Positions 36,808 to 50,314 of a stretch of DNA of 64,000 nucleotides are shown here, piece by piece. Position 1 is the stretch's first letter. Each line of letters begins with the position of its first letter. A model generated the notes under the pieces. It saw nothing but the letters and a program-made list of their open reading frames with translations, had not been told where the DNA came from and searched no databases. Source of the DNA: Mariannaea sp. PMI_226 (lineage: Eukaryota > Ascomycota > Sordariomycetes > Hypocreales > Nectriaceae); contig JANFOG010000018.1 in NCBI GenBank assembly GCA_024336345.1, positions 1-64,000 on the forward strand, written 5' to 3'. A program made the position numbers and the translations under genes.

Positions 36808-38156
36808 GATAGATGTTCTGGTGGATGGTTGGGTACTATGATTGGTGAGTCCGATATGCGGGGAGATGGAGGAGATGGAGGGGGGGGGAGAAGAGGCTGA
36901 GAGGATGAGGAAAAGGAGGAAGGAAGAGAGGAAGGCACTGGAAGAAGATGCTCAACGGGAAGGAAGACAGGGGCCACTGGTAGAGAGGAATGACCAAAGG
37001 TAGAAACAACCTGGCAATGAGGTAATGTTTTCTTGATTGCACGGTAATATGAAAGACACAGACACTCTAGAAGGGTGCCTTTATGGAAGCCGATAGAGTG
37101 CCGTAGTAAGTTACCTACGCATAATAAAGATGGAGCTGAGCTAAGCGGCCCGTCGCTTTTCTGTCACCAGCCACCTCCACTCCAGCTTGAGCTTCAAGGT
37201 GACGCCACATGGCATCACGGGCAGTGGTGTGAAAGACCACTGCTTGCTCCGTAAGTTAGTTGGCGGTAATCACTCCAGATCCCGCTTCGCTTTGTGCTTA
37301 TTCATCATTTAGCAAAGAGAGCCAAGCGTGGCCAGCATGCAAGCGTGGGGACATTCCTTCTTCTCTTTAGCGGTCCATCTTAGCATGGTACTGGTACCTT
37401 ATGTTAATTACCTCTAACCTAATACCACACTCACCTCCCACTGTACTGTACTAAACAACCCCGCCAACCAACCCACCAACCCGCGAAACACATCGCTTCT
37501 AGCAAGTGCAGACCGCAACCATGTGCCTATGTCGCCTTGAGTTTTCCACTGTTCCCTCCTGTTTCCTTGTCGCTTGGTCCCAATTTGGGACATGAAAAAA
37601 AATATACACCAGGCCCAGGCCGGATCAGTCCTAAAGCGGCGACAAATTTCCTTCCCCCATCGCCCACTCCTTTTACATCAACGTTCTCCCTCTGCCCTCC
37701 CCCCTCCATCTGCTTCAACTCTCTTCTTTTCTCTCGTGGGGGAAATACCATTGATGCTCGAACCCAGGGCAAACACCTCTTTTTGAAAAGCATTATCACG
37801 CCACAGTTCGTCTATCTACCACTCGAAGAAGATTCCTGTATCTAACCTACCCCCCGAAGCTGGGGCTTCTTCTCCACCTACCAACAATTGCGACGATACG
37901 CGACGAACGCCTCACGAGCCACGAACCAAGAGACCGCTTCTGACGAAGTTACGACGTTACGATCCTTCCGTTCCTTCTCAGCGCCCTTTATCGCGTTACT
38001 AGAAACCAACTTTCGACCATTCTACCCCTTTTGCTTCCAGTTCTAATTTGCGCCTCTGTCCACCTCCACCTCGACACCGCTTCGTAGATATCAAAGCACC
38101 AATTTTCCCACGATTGCATACGACACCCTAGCTGTCGGCCTCAGCTTTTAGTCTCA
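36808..38156. promoter_or_regulatory. Shared divergent promoter region (ufd3 / STRAP-like)
   Basis: This 1.35 kb separates two head-to-head WD40 genes. On the Ufd3 side the strand is purine-rich (36,850-36,960), and on the STRAP side pyrimidine-rich (37,600-38,100). Each gene therefore has a CT-rich coding-sense leader, common in filamentous fungi. No specific operator was identified. Confidence 0.55.
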
Positions 38157-39354
38157 ATGGCCTCCGAGTCCCGTCAATATGTCCCTCTGACCTGTCACGG
38201 ACACTCCCGCCCCGTTCCTCACATCTCCTTCTCCAGTCTAGAAAAGGACGATGTCTACTACATGATTTCTGCTTGCAAAGGTTCGCCGTGTGTCACTTTG
38301 TCGCATACTGTGTGCTGACCGAGTATCAGATGGTAATCCCATGCTTCGTGATGGAATCACTGGAGACTGGTATGTATTTTTTTTACCTTCTCCGCGTCCC
38401 CCATCTTACCGGCCAATAGGATAGGCACCTTCATCGGCCACAAGGGAGCCGTTTGGCAGGCTAGGCTCAGCCCAGATGCCTCCAACGCTGCCACTGCGTC
38501 TGCTGACTTTACTGCGTGAGTCGGCCATTATTTCTGGTGACTGCATTGTTACCATGCTAAGAACATCTACTAGCAAAATCTGGGATACTCATACTGGCGA
38601 GTTGCTGTACACGCTCCAGCATGACCATATCGTCCGTGCTGTCGCATACCCTCCTGATAACTCTGACCTGGTCGCCACTGGTGGCATGGAGAAGAAACTC
38701 CGTGTCTTTGATTTGACCGAGCTCGCCGCTTCAGCCCCTCCGGGAGCTCCTGCCGTTATCCCTGCCTCCGCTGGGTTCGAGATTGGGGAGGGTGTTCACA
38801 CCGGCTCCATCAAGTTCATCTGCTGGACCCAAGATCCCAACATTGTCGTTACCGCCTCCGACAAGACAATCCGTTGGCTCGACCTACCGAGCCGGGCTTG
38901 TGTTCGTCACGAAGTGCTCGACGGAGACATCAAATCGTGCGAAATGGTCTCGCTAGCCACCGAGTATGCCTCTCCTAACGATATTGGTGGAGGTAAGCCT
39001 GTTCTAGCGGTAGCAGCTGGTAGGACTGTTTACTTCTGGGGCGGGCCCCAAGCTATGGATGAAGTGAAGCGCATCTCTTTGCCTTATACCATCGCAAGTG
39101 TCTCCCTCGATGTCAAGGGACGCAAGTTGGTGGTCGGGGAGGAACCTGGCACTTGGGCCAAGGTCATTCGATTCGATGATGAAGTGGAAATTGATACCCA
39201 TAAAGGCCACCACGGCCCAATTTGGTCTATCGCCTTCTCTCCTGATGGAAAGCTCTATGCCACCGGATCTGAGGATGGTACCATCAAGCTCTGGAAGAAT
39301 TGTGATGGCTACTACGGACTCTGGCGAGGCGGGACGGAACGTACCGCGGAATAG
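38157..39354 (+). CDS. STRAP-like WD40 repeat protein
   Basis: Four exons (38157-38280, 38330-38369, 38420-38515, 38574-39354; introns 49, 50 and 58 nt) give 346 aa, which is the family length. The protein opens PLTCHGHSRPVPHISFS and continues ISACKD-GNPMLRDGITGDW, IGTFIGHKGAVWQARLS, ATASADFTA and KIWDTHTGELL. These are closely like the conserved N-terminus of serine-threonine kinase receptor-associated protein (STRAP). It forms one seven-bladed propeller, ending GSEDGTIKLW. In animals STRAP works with the SMN complex and TGF-beta signalling; in fungi it is a cytoplasmic/nuclear WD40 scaffold, related in sequence to eIF3i. A 40-nt second exon makes it easy to mis-annotate. A GCTCTG repeat lies just after the stop (about 39,484-39,510). 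Confidence 0.92.
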
Positions 39355-42183
39355 AAAGACCCGACACGCAATGTCTCAACAACATCAGAAGGACGCGAAT
39401 CCAGCAATCATGCTGGCCCCTTCACACCCCAAAGCAGTCGAAGCTCAGACATTAGCCTTAACCTAGAGGCGCATTCCGCTGAGAGCTCTGGCTCTGGCTC
39501 TGGCTCTGCAGCCTCCACTGGGGGCACGAGCCGGCGTGTAAGCGAGGAATGGCAGAGCGCTTCCAGTTGGAGAAAGGCCTCATAGCGGGTCAAATGACTA
39601 CTGCAAGCTATGTTTTTGGGGAACCTGCCGAGATGATTGACATGGGGGAGGGGAAGGCGTCATAAATTAAGCCACTGATATCGTAGGAGACGAAATCGCA
39701 TTCTAGAAACATCGATGTAGTTAGATGGTATAAGGAGCCATGGCCAGGGGTTGTGTTTAGTTGAGATTTCCGGATACCCGCTTTGCCAGGAAGCATGCTA
39801 GAGTAATCTCAGTTCGCTGCCACGGGGCCAGAGGATATACAATTATACGCCAATTAGGTAAATATTTATCTGCGAAGTCTATTTATCTATCTGTACAAAC
39901 AAAAAACTCTTATAGTTGTTTATTTTCTGTGAGCCTACTTTAGCCTTGTCTGTGCAACGCACCTACAAATCTGCCGTGGCGTAAATGCGGTTTTGTTGCA
40001 GGTCAGCCCCTCCATTAACTTTTCGTCTTCAAGATAGGTTCTTAATCTGAGAGGTCATCGATCCGCCAGTCTCCCCTTCACTCTTCTACTTTTGCCGTTG
40101 CATCTATGTTGATTCCTGTGCTGTCTCTGAGTCCGGATATACAGAATGAGGAAACTATCGATGCTTGCCAATTCAGTCTCAGCTACTCCGGCCGACGATT
40201 TGGGAAAGTTCCGGGCTTGGCAGAGTGGGTTGCTTGGTTCTTTATTGCCCTTGTACGCGCAAGGAATACCTTAGCTAGTAGCAGTGCCTCCCTTAGAACT
40301 GTCGGTCGACGGGATAGGGATCTTCTCTGAGTTGCCTTTGCGCAGAGTGAGTCTGGTTGAGCCATACGTGTACGAGGCTGCAAGATATCAAATGGATAAG
40401 AGTCCATAAGCCTTGAAGATACTGCAGGACTATTGTAAAGTTTACTTACGATAGGGTTATTCTCTTTCAGGAAATAAAGGGGTAAAAAGAAGGAGGGGTC
40501 ATATCCTCTGAAAATTGAGCGCCAGATAGGTTGTAGCGATCATGAACAACGACTCACGTGAGCCTACCAAAGTTGTTGGGCTCCCAGTCTCTTTAGCGGA
40601 AAGGTGGGCTAGGGAGTATTCGGGAACATTAAGGCTGCAAATGAACAAAAGCAATATTTTCCTGTTCCCCTGCTGACACTAATGAGTGATAAAGTCTCTG
40701 CAGGTCAGCGACCTAACCCATAACTTCTGTTCTCAACCCTAAGTCGACTTCATCAACCCACCTACCCTATAACTACACAAGTGACTTGAATGTTGGAGAG
40801 TGCAATAGGGGGACGGATATGTGGGATCCACATACCCGACGGCTCCGGGTCAGTGCTTCCGGTCGTTTTGTGGGGGAGGACCGAACTCCGGGGAGCCTTT
40901 CGAGGTTCGCTCAAAGATAATTACCCCTGTTATTCGCGGGAACATGCCGCGTGTTGTATACCAACTACACCTACAAAACGTACTTTGTATATCTAAGTTA
41001 ATGGATGAGCCAAGGGCTCTGGTACCTCCCCACCCCCAGCCCTCACCGAGACCACAGTAGAAAACATAACAAGAAGTTCGGCTAAGGTTGAGATTTAAGA
41101 AAGATATAGTATCGCCCCTTTTAATGGCCTGAAAGGAATGGGATGAGCAACGCTGGCGAGCAAGCTTCCTTTCTCACGGCGTCTTCTTGCCTTGCTGTCA
41201 CTTCTTGCAGGGGTTATGAAATTACCCTGGTAGATACAGTAAGCAGCCAAGACCGAGTCAGCTTTTTTAGCCAAGAGACGACTTCATGACCACCTGATGG
41301 AAGGAAACTAATGCAACTTGGATTTCCAGCTGCAATCGTATAGAATCTGGGGCCAATCAGCTTCGGGCTTAGCTGACTCGGGGAACAAGTGGTATCCAGT
41401 CTGAAAAGGAAGAATTCTGGATGATCATCTGCGAGATGCTGCACGAACAGCAACCGGCGCCAAGCCCAAGTCATGACCAGGCCTGGATATACTGTAGTTG
41501 CTGTGTTGTACTGTACAGTAGGCACCAAATGACATTGCTCCAGAACGCGCAGAACTCAAGGCTAAAAGTAGCCTGAATTTGCACTGGGTTTAGAATAGTT
41601 GCTGCACTGGCCCTAGGAAGGCCATCGCTTGTTTTCGGTTGATATGAGGCGCAGTTCTGTAGGAGACGACTAACTTGATCAATGTTCACGACCGTGAGAA
41701 TGTAATGGAAGGAATGAAATGATTTGGTACTCTAAGTCCATCCTCTAGTAAGTGTCCCTCGGATGACCATATCAAAATTCCATGTGAGCACCCAAAAAAA
41801 AAAAAATTAGGGATGCAATGTACTCACCCTCTTCAAAGAGACGGAATAGACACTGGGAGAGAGCTGCGCTGCATCATAGAAGAGAAGTATGTCATGGTCA
41901 AGTGAGATTGTTCATATTCAGTTTTCTCTTGTTCTTTTTGTTTCACGTACTCTTTGACAATTTCCTTTGTCAGAAATCACTTATGAGGTATCACATCTGT
42001 TTCGTAGCTGACATGACGCTGAGCACTCGCATACTCGCTAAAGCAGCTCGTTCGGCTCTTTGGCAGATGAACAGGGGGCATGGGTGGGCAGTGGAATGAT
42101 TTGAAAGCAGCAGTGAAGGCATCAAGCGCAGCAATCCATAGTCTCAATCATAAATAACCTGCGATAGTTGGGAACATTGATAT

Positions 42184-42245
<62 letters not shown>

Positions 42246-45200
42246 TCACTTAGTCAAGACCCATTTCACTGTTAACGTAGATACCCATCTACCGTGTAGT
42301 CTCAGAGTACGAAGCAACGCTTTTGGGAGAGCTCGGCCCCGGTCAGCTCCTTATTGATCCGTCACCGTCCGTTCTCATCGCGAACGCCGAGATGAAATCT
42401 CAATGGAGATGAGATGACTTAAGTGGAAGCAATGGAGAAAAGAGACAAGAGGAGCTAGGAGCCCTGGGGGTTGAATTGGCGAGAGATGGGACGAGGCCAG
42501 TAATTTTGTACAATATGGGCTGAAGCAGCCTCTCGTCTGATGTTATTGTCGCGCGTCTCAGTAACGGACCACTCCACCACTCTATTAGTATAGACGACAA
42601 TGCCGCTACCGGGTTGCCACGGACTGGAGAGCATAAGGCAGCCCACAGTCCACGAGGGCAGTGAAGATCATGACGATGATGGACGGGCGGAAGCGAGACG
42701 AATTGAAATCGGCTGGAGCAGGGGGGATCACTTTCATGTCATCTCGTCTCATCTCATCTCGTTCGCTTCGACGGGTAAGCTGGGTTGTTTGAGATTGGCG
42801 TGTTCCTTGGCCGATCGGACATGGCCGTCGAACCGTTGTTATCCAAGAGAAACTTGGGGAAAAGAAGCCAAAAGGAACAACTAGCCCTGTCGAACAAAAT
42901 ATCCACACCCGTTTCGATAGTCAAGTGCTCATGGTCATATTTTCTGATAACCCTGTTCGTGCTAATTAAATAAAAAATGGGATTCGTAACAAAGCGCAGG
43001 ACAAGCACGTTTATCGAGCAGATACGCGACACGTTTGCGACAGAAGGGCTCAAAATATACCCATGAAGATAATCAATTGGAGTAAGTTATCGAATAAATG
43101 CATTGGTATTGGCATGAAAAATAAATAAAGAAATAAATAAGCAAATAAAAAGTTCAAGCAAATAGTGGTGGTGGGTCAGAAGTGAGTTATGTTTCCCCTG
43201 TTCCTTTCAAAGGTGGAATGGCACCAGGATCCACCACCATGGATTGTCTATTTCAGTAACCAAAGAGACAACGCCCCCCCCCTCCCCCTCCCCACAACCA
43301 CCCAAAAAAAAGCAATATGACACGAAAGAGATCGGCGATCGAAGTTCAAGTTGTAGAGGGGAAGTGCAAAAAAAGAAAAAGGATTTGCAACCACCAACCA
43401 TTGACTGCGTGGCTCGTTACAGGCCCTGGAAAAAGGAAGAAAACCTACACACTGAGATAAAAATGGAGGCTGGCGTGCAGGTTACGTGAGGTTATACAGA
43501 TTACATTGACCATAGAAATGGATAACCGAGGCGGCCCGCTGCAGCCCCGTTCAGCTCACGCACCACATGGCTGTCCTTTATTCTACACAGAGATTGTGCG
43601 TGAATCGGGTTCAATGAAACCGAGAGGCAGCGAGCGTTGGCTACTCCTAGCTTTTTTCCTTGACCATCCTCACGACCATTCTCCCGCTAGTGAAAACTTC
43701 TCCTGTGTGCTGAGCAAGGAAAATTTAACAGCGCCTCTTCCACCCATTGAGAGAAAATTGGGATTTTGGTTGACATAGCTGATCTAGTGAATCATAGTGT
43801 GAAATCAGCTACCCACGTCATGGCTCGTGACTGAAAGGATTGTAGAATTGATGACAATTCCTTTGTAATAACTAATTCCATCACGCACGGCGAAATGTAA
43901 GGAAGCCATGGAGCTGGCGGGGGAAGGGCCCATTTCCGCATCTCCGGTGAAGTTCGTGATGGTTGGACTCTGATATCTGCGTCCTCCTATCCACCCCAAT
44001 TACTCGCCCAAGATACAGTACCTACACCTATGTACCTGCTCAACTGATCAACACCATGGTAATTTTGTAGCGAGACAAAAAACGCCATAGATCAACAACG
44101 TCAAAAGGAACAGGACAGGGCACAGAAAGAGAGCAGAGCTATGACACGTTGGACCGACCCATGGTCGCCCAATTCCGGCTCACAATGGGCACATAGCCAC
44201 GCGCTTGTCAGTTGGCCACCCGGCGGGTAACGGAGCGGGAAGAGCGCCGCGTCGGTATCACGAGCACCGAATAGCACCGCATTCTTAGAGGAAGAAAGCA
44301 CATATTAACTAGCTCGATTTTACAGTAGCGCGCAATAGCCTTTTTACTGTCTCGGGGAATTTTCTTTTTCTCTCTTTTTTTTTCCCATTCGAAGGGGAAG
44401 GAAGGGTGTTCAAATTAAAATCTCCTATTCCTCGGCCACCTAAGTAGGTTAAGTTTTGCGAACTGTCTTTGATGAAAGAGATGAGATTTCCATTGCGTCT
44501 GGAGTACGGAGTAACTACATAGTATATGGAGGTTAGTAAGGCAACACCTTCAGCTCCAAAAAAAAAAAAAAAAAAAAAAAAAGTCGGCTTGTGCTTGTTG
44601 CGTCGTTGATGGTCGGGATGGACCCATCCATGCTGTAAACGTCACCGTCACCGCTTCCTTTCCCGGTGATGCTACCTTTTCGGAAGCGTTTGATAGACTT
44701 CACTAGAACAAGGGGTGTGGCAACGGGAATAGGAAAAGAAAAAAGGGTTGAAAGCCAGCACAGCGGGTGGAAAGGAAACAGAGAACCAAAAACCGTCCCA
44801 TCTTCCTCCCGATATCACATGGCCATAGGGACGGGAGCCGTTAAGAACGACGAAGCACCGGGACGGTGGACGATAATTTCTCGAGATAAAGGGCGGTGTA
44901 TCTCGTCCCCGACAGCATGCGTGGCAAGGTACTTCTTCAGTTAACGATGATGCGTCGCGATTCATTCTCGCGGGAACCGTCCTTGTGGTCCGTCCGTCCC
45001 GGCCCTCTCCGCTCACGCGTTTGCGAGGTGGCCTGTGGAATAGAATGGGCTGTTTGAGAGCAAATCAGACCACTTTTGACACATGTCGCCGAACGCTGAC
45101 CCCTTGCTCACTCAGTACCAACGGTAACGGGGGGGCCGCATGGGTCACGATCATCTTTCAACTTTTCCCTTTTCTCATGACAACAGATACTTTCCAGCAT

Positions 45201-48200
45201 CTCGTCACCCAGCTAGGTAACTTCATGCCTGCTGCCGGACAACCAATCGCCTGGTATGGTCGAAATGAATCCACAAAGCCAGGGGCATGAGCAGCGTCAG
45301 TCATGTATGGGATCGAGATCGTGGAAATACGGTAATACATGGGTGGGTACGTACCTGCATTCCTAGTACGTGCGCACCATAATGTACCCAAGGTAGGGGA
45401 GTTATCTTTCCGATCGTTACGGAGTCTCAGTCTCATTGAGGCCTTGGACAAAAGCCTGAAACGGCATTACAGTATATCATGCCAAAGAGTCTCGTACCAA
45501 AAGTACGGAGTAAGTAGTGCATCTTGCACCTTGCTAGACGAGCTAGACTTGTCAATAGATCTTGCTTTTTTACCCCCTCTGCGATGCCATTGTCTCGTGG
45601 CAAGCATGTATCTCAATGAATTGAAAAGCCATGTATGAAGTCCAAACCTGCTCATCAATTGATGAGTCGGGTTGGAGCCTGGGTTTCCCGCACAGGTTAG
45701 CCGCGTTCAATGCACAGAGCACTTTCACAGCTTGTGCTTCCACGAGATTTTCTAGATCTTGACTCTCCGCAATGCCTGATTGGTTCTCTTGATGTTCATC
45801 CTGGCCCTGTTCCGTTTCTCCTCCTGCGGGTGATATCTGAACGGTGTGATAACCACCTTGAACCGTTAATACCTACCGTCTTTGACCCCAGCTGCAGCAG
45901 AAATCCCTCTCCAACCCCTGCGTGGAAGGGTAATTAGGGAGAAGTCCCCGGTTCCTTTTGAATTTAGCTACGCAGGCAAGAAGAGTACTTCTTGCCCAAT
46001 CTGTACCCGCGGAGGAAGAGCCGGGAACAGGGCACAAAGAAAGAAGAAGCGACGGAAGAGAGAAAGGTAAAGAAACGGGAGGTGAAATGGATCCTCAGTG
46101 AGCGGTCAGTGCATGGGAATGGGCAGTTTCTGCCCCGGTGATGAGCGACAATAGCGGTCGTGGACCTGTATGGGATGTTTTTTTTCTTTTCTTTTCGGTT
46201 CGGGATCTCTTCGTTGCTGCGTTGTCAGAACAGTTACTGACTGCCCTCCCAATGTCGTGGGCCCCTCCAGTGCGCTGTGCGTTACTGCAGGTTGTCTATT
46301 CCAATTTAATGCCGGCAGATACTGCCAGGGAATAAAGCCGAATGGTGAGCTGCTGTCATGAATAGAGACATTGTAAATTACGAATCTTATTTGCTGTCTT
46401 TAGGAGTCCCATGCGATCGGGAGTTCAGCATCAGATACAGCCAGGCGATGAATCCAGGGTTAATGGTAGTAGAGAAGACCTTCGGCGAAAAGGCATAACC
46501 TAAAGTAATATCATCAATAATACTGATAATAGTATGCATTATTATCCAATAAGCTGAAGGCACCTAGTTGCTGGTGTTGTGTTGGGATAACCCAAGTTAA
46601 GAAGAAAGTAACGGGAAGGACCGACGGAGACGGGACGGAATACTGAGGCTGTCTGATGCTATAGTACACAAGTTACGCCATGTCAATTCCGGGACAAGGG
46701 GCGGCCAAAGACTGAGCCGTTTTGCCAGGGTCCGTAGCTTTGATTGGCTACAGTCCGTCAGCCGCCAGGGATGGAAATAGGTGTAAATGCCGTGTGCATG
46801 GCGGGCAGGTGCCGGGGGTAGTGCACCAATTCTCAATCGGTGGAAGGAAGGAAGGATGGAAGGAAGAACGGAGGAGAGACCAAAAAAAGAAAAACCAGAG
46901 AGAGAGAGAGACTTGAACGATGGAAGAGAAGGTGCGGATGATTCGAATACCAATGTCTTACAGTCCTTGCCTCAATCATCAGTATATCATCATCCGTTAT
47001 CACGCAACATACGGAGCACCGAACTGGTACTACTTTAGCTGCCATGCTGCCATGTGCATGAGAAGGATAAAAGAATCGACGGGAAACAAGAACCCCCCCG
47101 TGCCAACTACCCAGCATTTTTTGTGCTAATCATTCAGCCTCAGCATTACCACCCGAAACATTCATGCCATTTACAGCCTCAAGACAACCCCTGCACAAGT
47201 TTGAGACAAACAACCGGCGATACCATGGGCAACAACCGCCACAGACCGCCACCTCCAGGCTTGGGAAGCGGGGGAATATGCACAGCACAGGTTTACGGAC
47301 AGACGCTGATGCACTCTTTTCATGCAGATGTCAAACGTCGAATGTACGCACGTACTGTACTGTGCAAAGCAGCTACAGAAGACTGCATTGCATGAATCGT
47401 CACTGCCACGAAATTGTGGTCCTCTCCGCCCCTCCCACCAGGTTTTCACAAGTTTTTAATCATCGCAGCTGATCACCACGATGCCGCAGCGGCCATGAGC
47501 CATGTCCTCTTTATTGAACAGAAATTGCCCTTGGGGATTCATTCTTCCGCTTGCGCGGGTTTCCAACCAACTGAGATCCATGCCGCAATATGCCGCACGA
47601 ATGCCGCTACTGTGTGCTTACCAACAAATGCGTGGGAAGAATGGAGACAAGCATCCATGAGAAATCTAATTTTCTCGATATAGCTGTTGCAAGACAATAA
47701 ATGAATGAAGGAAATGTCTTGATGGACAACGATGCCGACCGTTTGATACGACAAGACGCATAAATGGTGTCCGTTGCGACTTTTTTTTCCCTCCCCACGA
47801 AATCTGCGAGTCCTCCGTTTCGCAGTCGCGCATCCCACGACATCTCGACCTCCGAGGAGGCCAAAAAATAACCCACCCCTGGCTCAGGACAGCGGGTCAC
47901 TGCCCCAACCCCGGTCTCCCGAAGCAGACCCAATTGTGGAATAGGAAACACACCACGGTATCCTTGGAACTTCCAATTTGCCTACGGAGCATGTATGGCA
48001 TGTCGAGATTCCCATGGCCCATGCCCCCAAAATCCACCCACGCCCAACTAACAAGCCCACCATCCACACCTGTCGGTTCCGTTATGGCCATATGCCAGAC
48101 AGCACAGGACAGCATGGGGCAAAGGTACGGGTGCAGCAGGGGCAGCGGGCAACAGACGCCGCCTCGTCGTGTCGTCTGGTCCTAAAATCGTCGTCTCCTC

Positions 48201-48938
48201 GTACCGCCCCGGCACCACGCCAAGCTCGGCACCCCCCGCTCGTCGACCGGCCTGTCATACGACGCGGAACAAATCCATCGGGCGCTCTCGCTCTCACCTT
48301 TTGCCAGCGCCAGGCATGACACACAAAGAGGCCGTTCTCCCTGGCAGCACTCGCCGTCCTGTTGGGCCAAGCTATATATCGCTCGCCCCGTCTCACCATC
48401 AAAGTGTCTGCCCATCCCTCCTGTTGGTGGCCATGCACTGAATGAATACATCACTCGAGACTCTCCCCACCATCGTCCGCCACGCACCACCGACCGTCTG
48501 ATATCCAACATCTTCGACTCCTTTTTCGACAGAGCTTCTACCACCTTTCTACAACAAGAACAACAATAGAAACTTTCAACATCATTTCAATCGTCTCATC
48601 GACTCATATTATCATCATCATCACCAGCATCGTCGCCAACTCCTCCCTTCTTCATTGTAATCAATCTTGTTGGGATTCCGCCTATCCGAGACTTTGCCTT
48701 GCTAAAGGACACCCCCCCTTCCCCCCACACACAAGCCCACGAGCCTGCACACGCACCCCCCTTTCTTCCACACTTATTCCATTTCCTCACCCCAAATTGC
48801 TCGATTCCGCGCTCTACATTCACGCCCCCCCAATTTGGCATCGAGATCGACAAGCCATATCCTCCTCCTTCAGACAGACATATCTGAGCTTCGACGGGCA
48901 CCACACATCAGTCAACCATCAGCTTCAATCTCGACGCA
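39355..48938. other. 9.6 kb gene-poor stretch
   Basis: I find no gene I can defend. Features seen are a GCTCTG microrepeat (39,484-39,510), an A13 run (about 41,792-41,804), a (GA)27 tract (42189-42242) and an A25 run (44558-44582). The 500 bases before the bHLH start are strongly pyrimidine-rich. A minus-strand segment at about 41,470-41,880 has an open frame starting MNIDQVSRLLQNCASYQPK and a nearby GTGAGT after SVYSVSLKRG. It could be a gene remnant but carries no domain. Other frames look random. Long non-coding transcripts or small unrecognised genes cannot be excluded. Confidence 0.5.
42189..42242. repeat. (GA)27 microsatellite
   Basis: About 54 bases of uninterrupted GA dinucleotide lie in the middle of the gene-poor stretch. 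Read on the other strand it is a TC tract, a nucleosome-disfavouring sequence class often found near fungal promoters. Confidence 0.97.
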
Positions 48939-50314
48939 ATGGCCGACGTATCATTCGACTATTTTGACCATAACCAGCAACAGAAACAGGTATGCCTTGT
49001 CTTTACTCTATTCTCTTCGAAGCCTGATACCCCTTCCAATATCTCATCAACCTCTCTATCCATTCACATGTATTCACTGCCAATATTATCACCAATCCTA
49101 TAAACCCATGTTGGGCGACTATGCGTCCGGCCAACCCCCTGCATTCTGGGGCCTCGTTTTTATGGCACACATATGTCTCCTCCTCCCCCTCACCTCACCT
49201 CACTCTTCCTCGTCAGCCCCTTCACTTAGAGTCTCAAGGCCTATCCGATATTCTTAAGATCACGCCAACCCACTTCCTCATCTATCCTATCTGCACCCAG
49301 TTATACACCATAACTTCTCACCCACACACTGCCAATCATAACCTCAGCCACACCTGATTATACACTGCGCATCACTTCATAACTCCTCAGCCAGCGAAGC
49401 CTAACACCCCCTCACAGAGCCTGGGTATTCCCTCATCACTGTACGACCCCGCCGACTTTAGCGGAGACTCGTCTCATTCACCCGAGTCACCTCTATCGCC
49501 GGTTTTTACCAACCCCTACCAGCTTCCCGTCGCCAACGAGTGGGTCAGCTGGGACGACAAGGCCACACTCTCTCCTGATCTTGACGCTCTCCCTAAGCAG
49601 GAGCCCTTTGAAGGCATTAATTTATCCACGATCCCCTCGCGCAACAACATGGAACTCAGCCCTGCCATCAACCCCAACGATCTTTCTGGCACAATCTCCG
49701 ACAGTGTACCCTTCGGCAGAGTCGGACTGAACGACATTGACACTCAGCCTCTCTTCCAGACTCCAATGTCTTCCATCTCCCCCCACTCTCATTTGCAAAG
49801 CATGATGGCAGACACAACCTCCAATCCCATGCCGACTGGACCCAATGCCATCAAGGATGCTCGTAATAGATACCCTTCGCGCAAGCGCAAGTCCTCCGGA
49901 AGTGCCTCGTCCCGCTCATCCCCGTCTCCTCCTCCCGCTTCGCGTCGCCACTGCTCTCCACCAAAGAAGACCGCCCACAATATGATTGAGAAGCGTTATC
50001 GAACAAACCTAAACGACAAGATTGCCGCCCTACGCGACTCTGTTCCAGCCCTTCGAGTCATGGTTCACCGCTTAGAGCAGCAAGGTGAAGGAGTCGAGGA
50101 TGATATTTGCGAAGAGGATCTTGGCGGACTTGCTCCCGCTCACAAGCTCAACAAAGCCACTATTCTAAGCAAAGCAACCGAGTACATTGCTCACCTCGAG
50201 AAAAAGAACAAAAGCCTCGCTCGAGAAAACAACCAGCTCAGAAATCGCGTTGAGGGATTCGAGATGTTGGTGATGAGCCGAGATCAAGCGCCGCCACCCG
50301 GTGTCTGGGCATAG
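48939..50314 (+). CDS. SREBP-type bHLH transcription factor without membrane tail (SAH-2-like)
   Basis: Exon 1 (48939-48989) encodes MADVSFDYFDHNQQQKQ. A long 428-nt intron with a CTAAC branch leads to exon 2 (49418-50314), for 315 aa in all. The N-terminal half is acidic and Ser/Pro-rich, probably activating. A basic stretch (YPSRKRKSSGS) precedes the bHLH domain at about 200-284: KKTAHNMIEKRYRTNLNDK, loop, HKLNKATILSKATEYIAHLE, then a short leucine zipper (about 285-305). Tyr at about 211 in EKRYR replaces the usual bHLH Arg and is diagnostic of the SREBP class, which binds sterol-response elements as well as E-boxes. No transmembrane segments or DUF2014 follow, so unlike SreA/SAH-1 it should not need proteolytic release. 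SAH-2-type factors in other fungi affect development and cellulase regulation. Confidence 0.9.

Noticed and set aside
37740..37845. Possible missed small gene before STRAP
   Set aside because: CT-rich leader sequence; the open frames are Ser/Pro-rich by composition and overlap each other.
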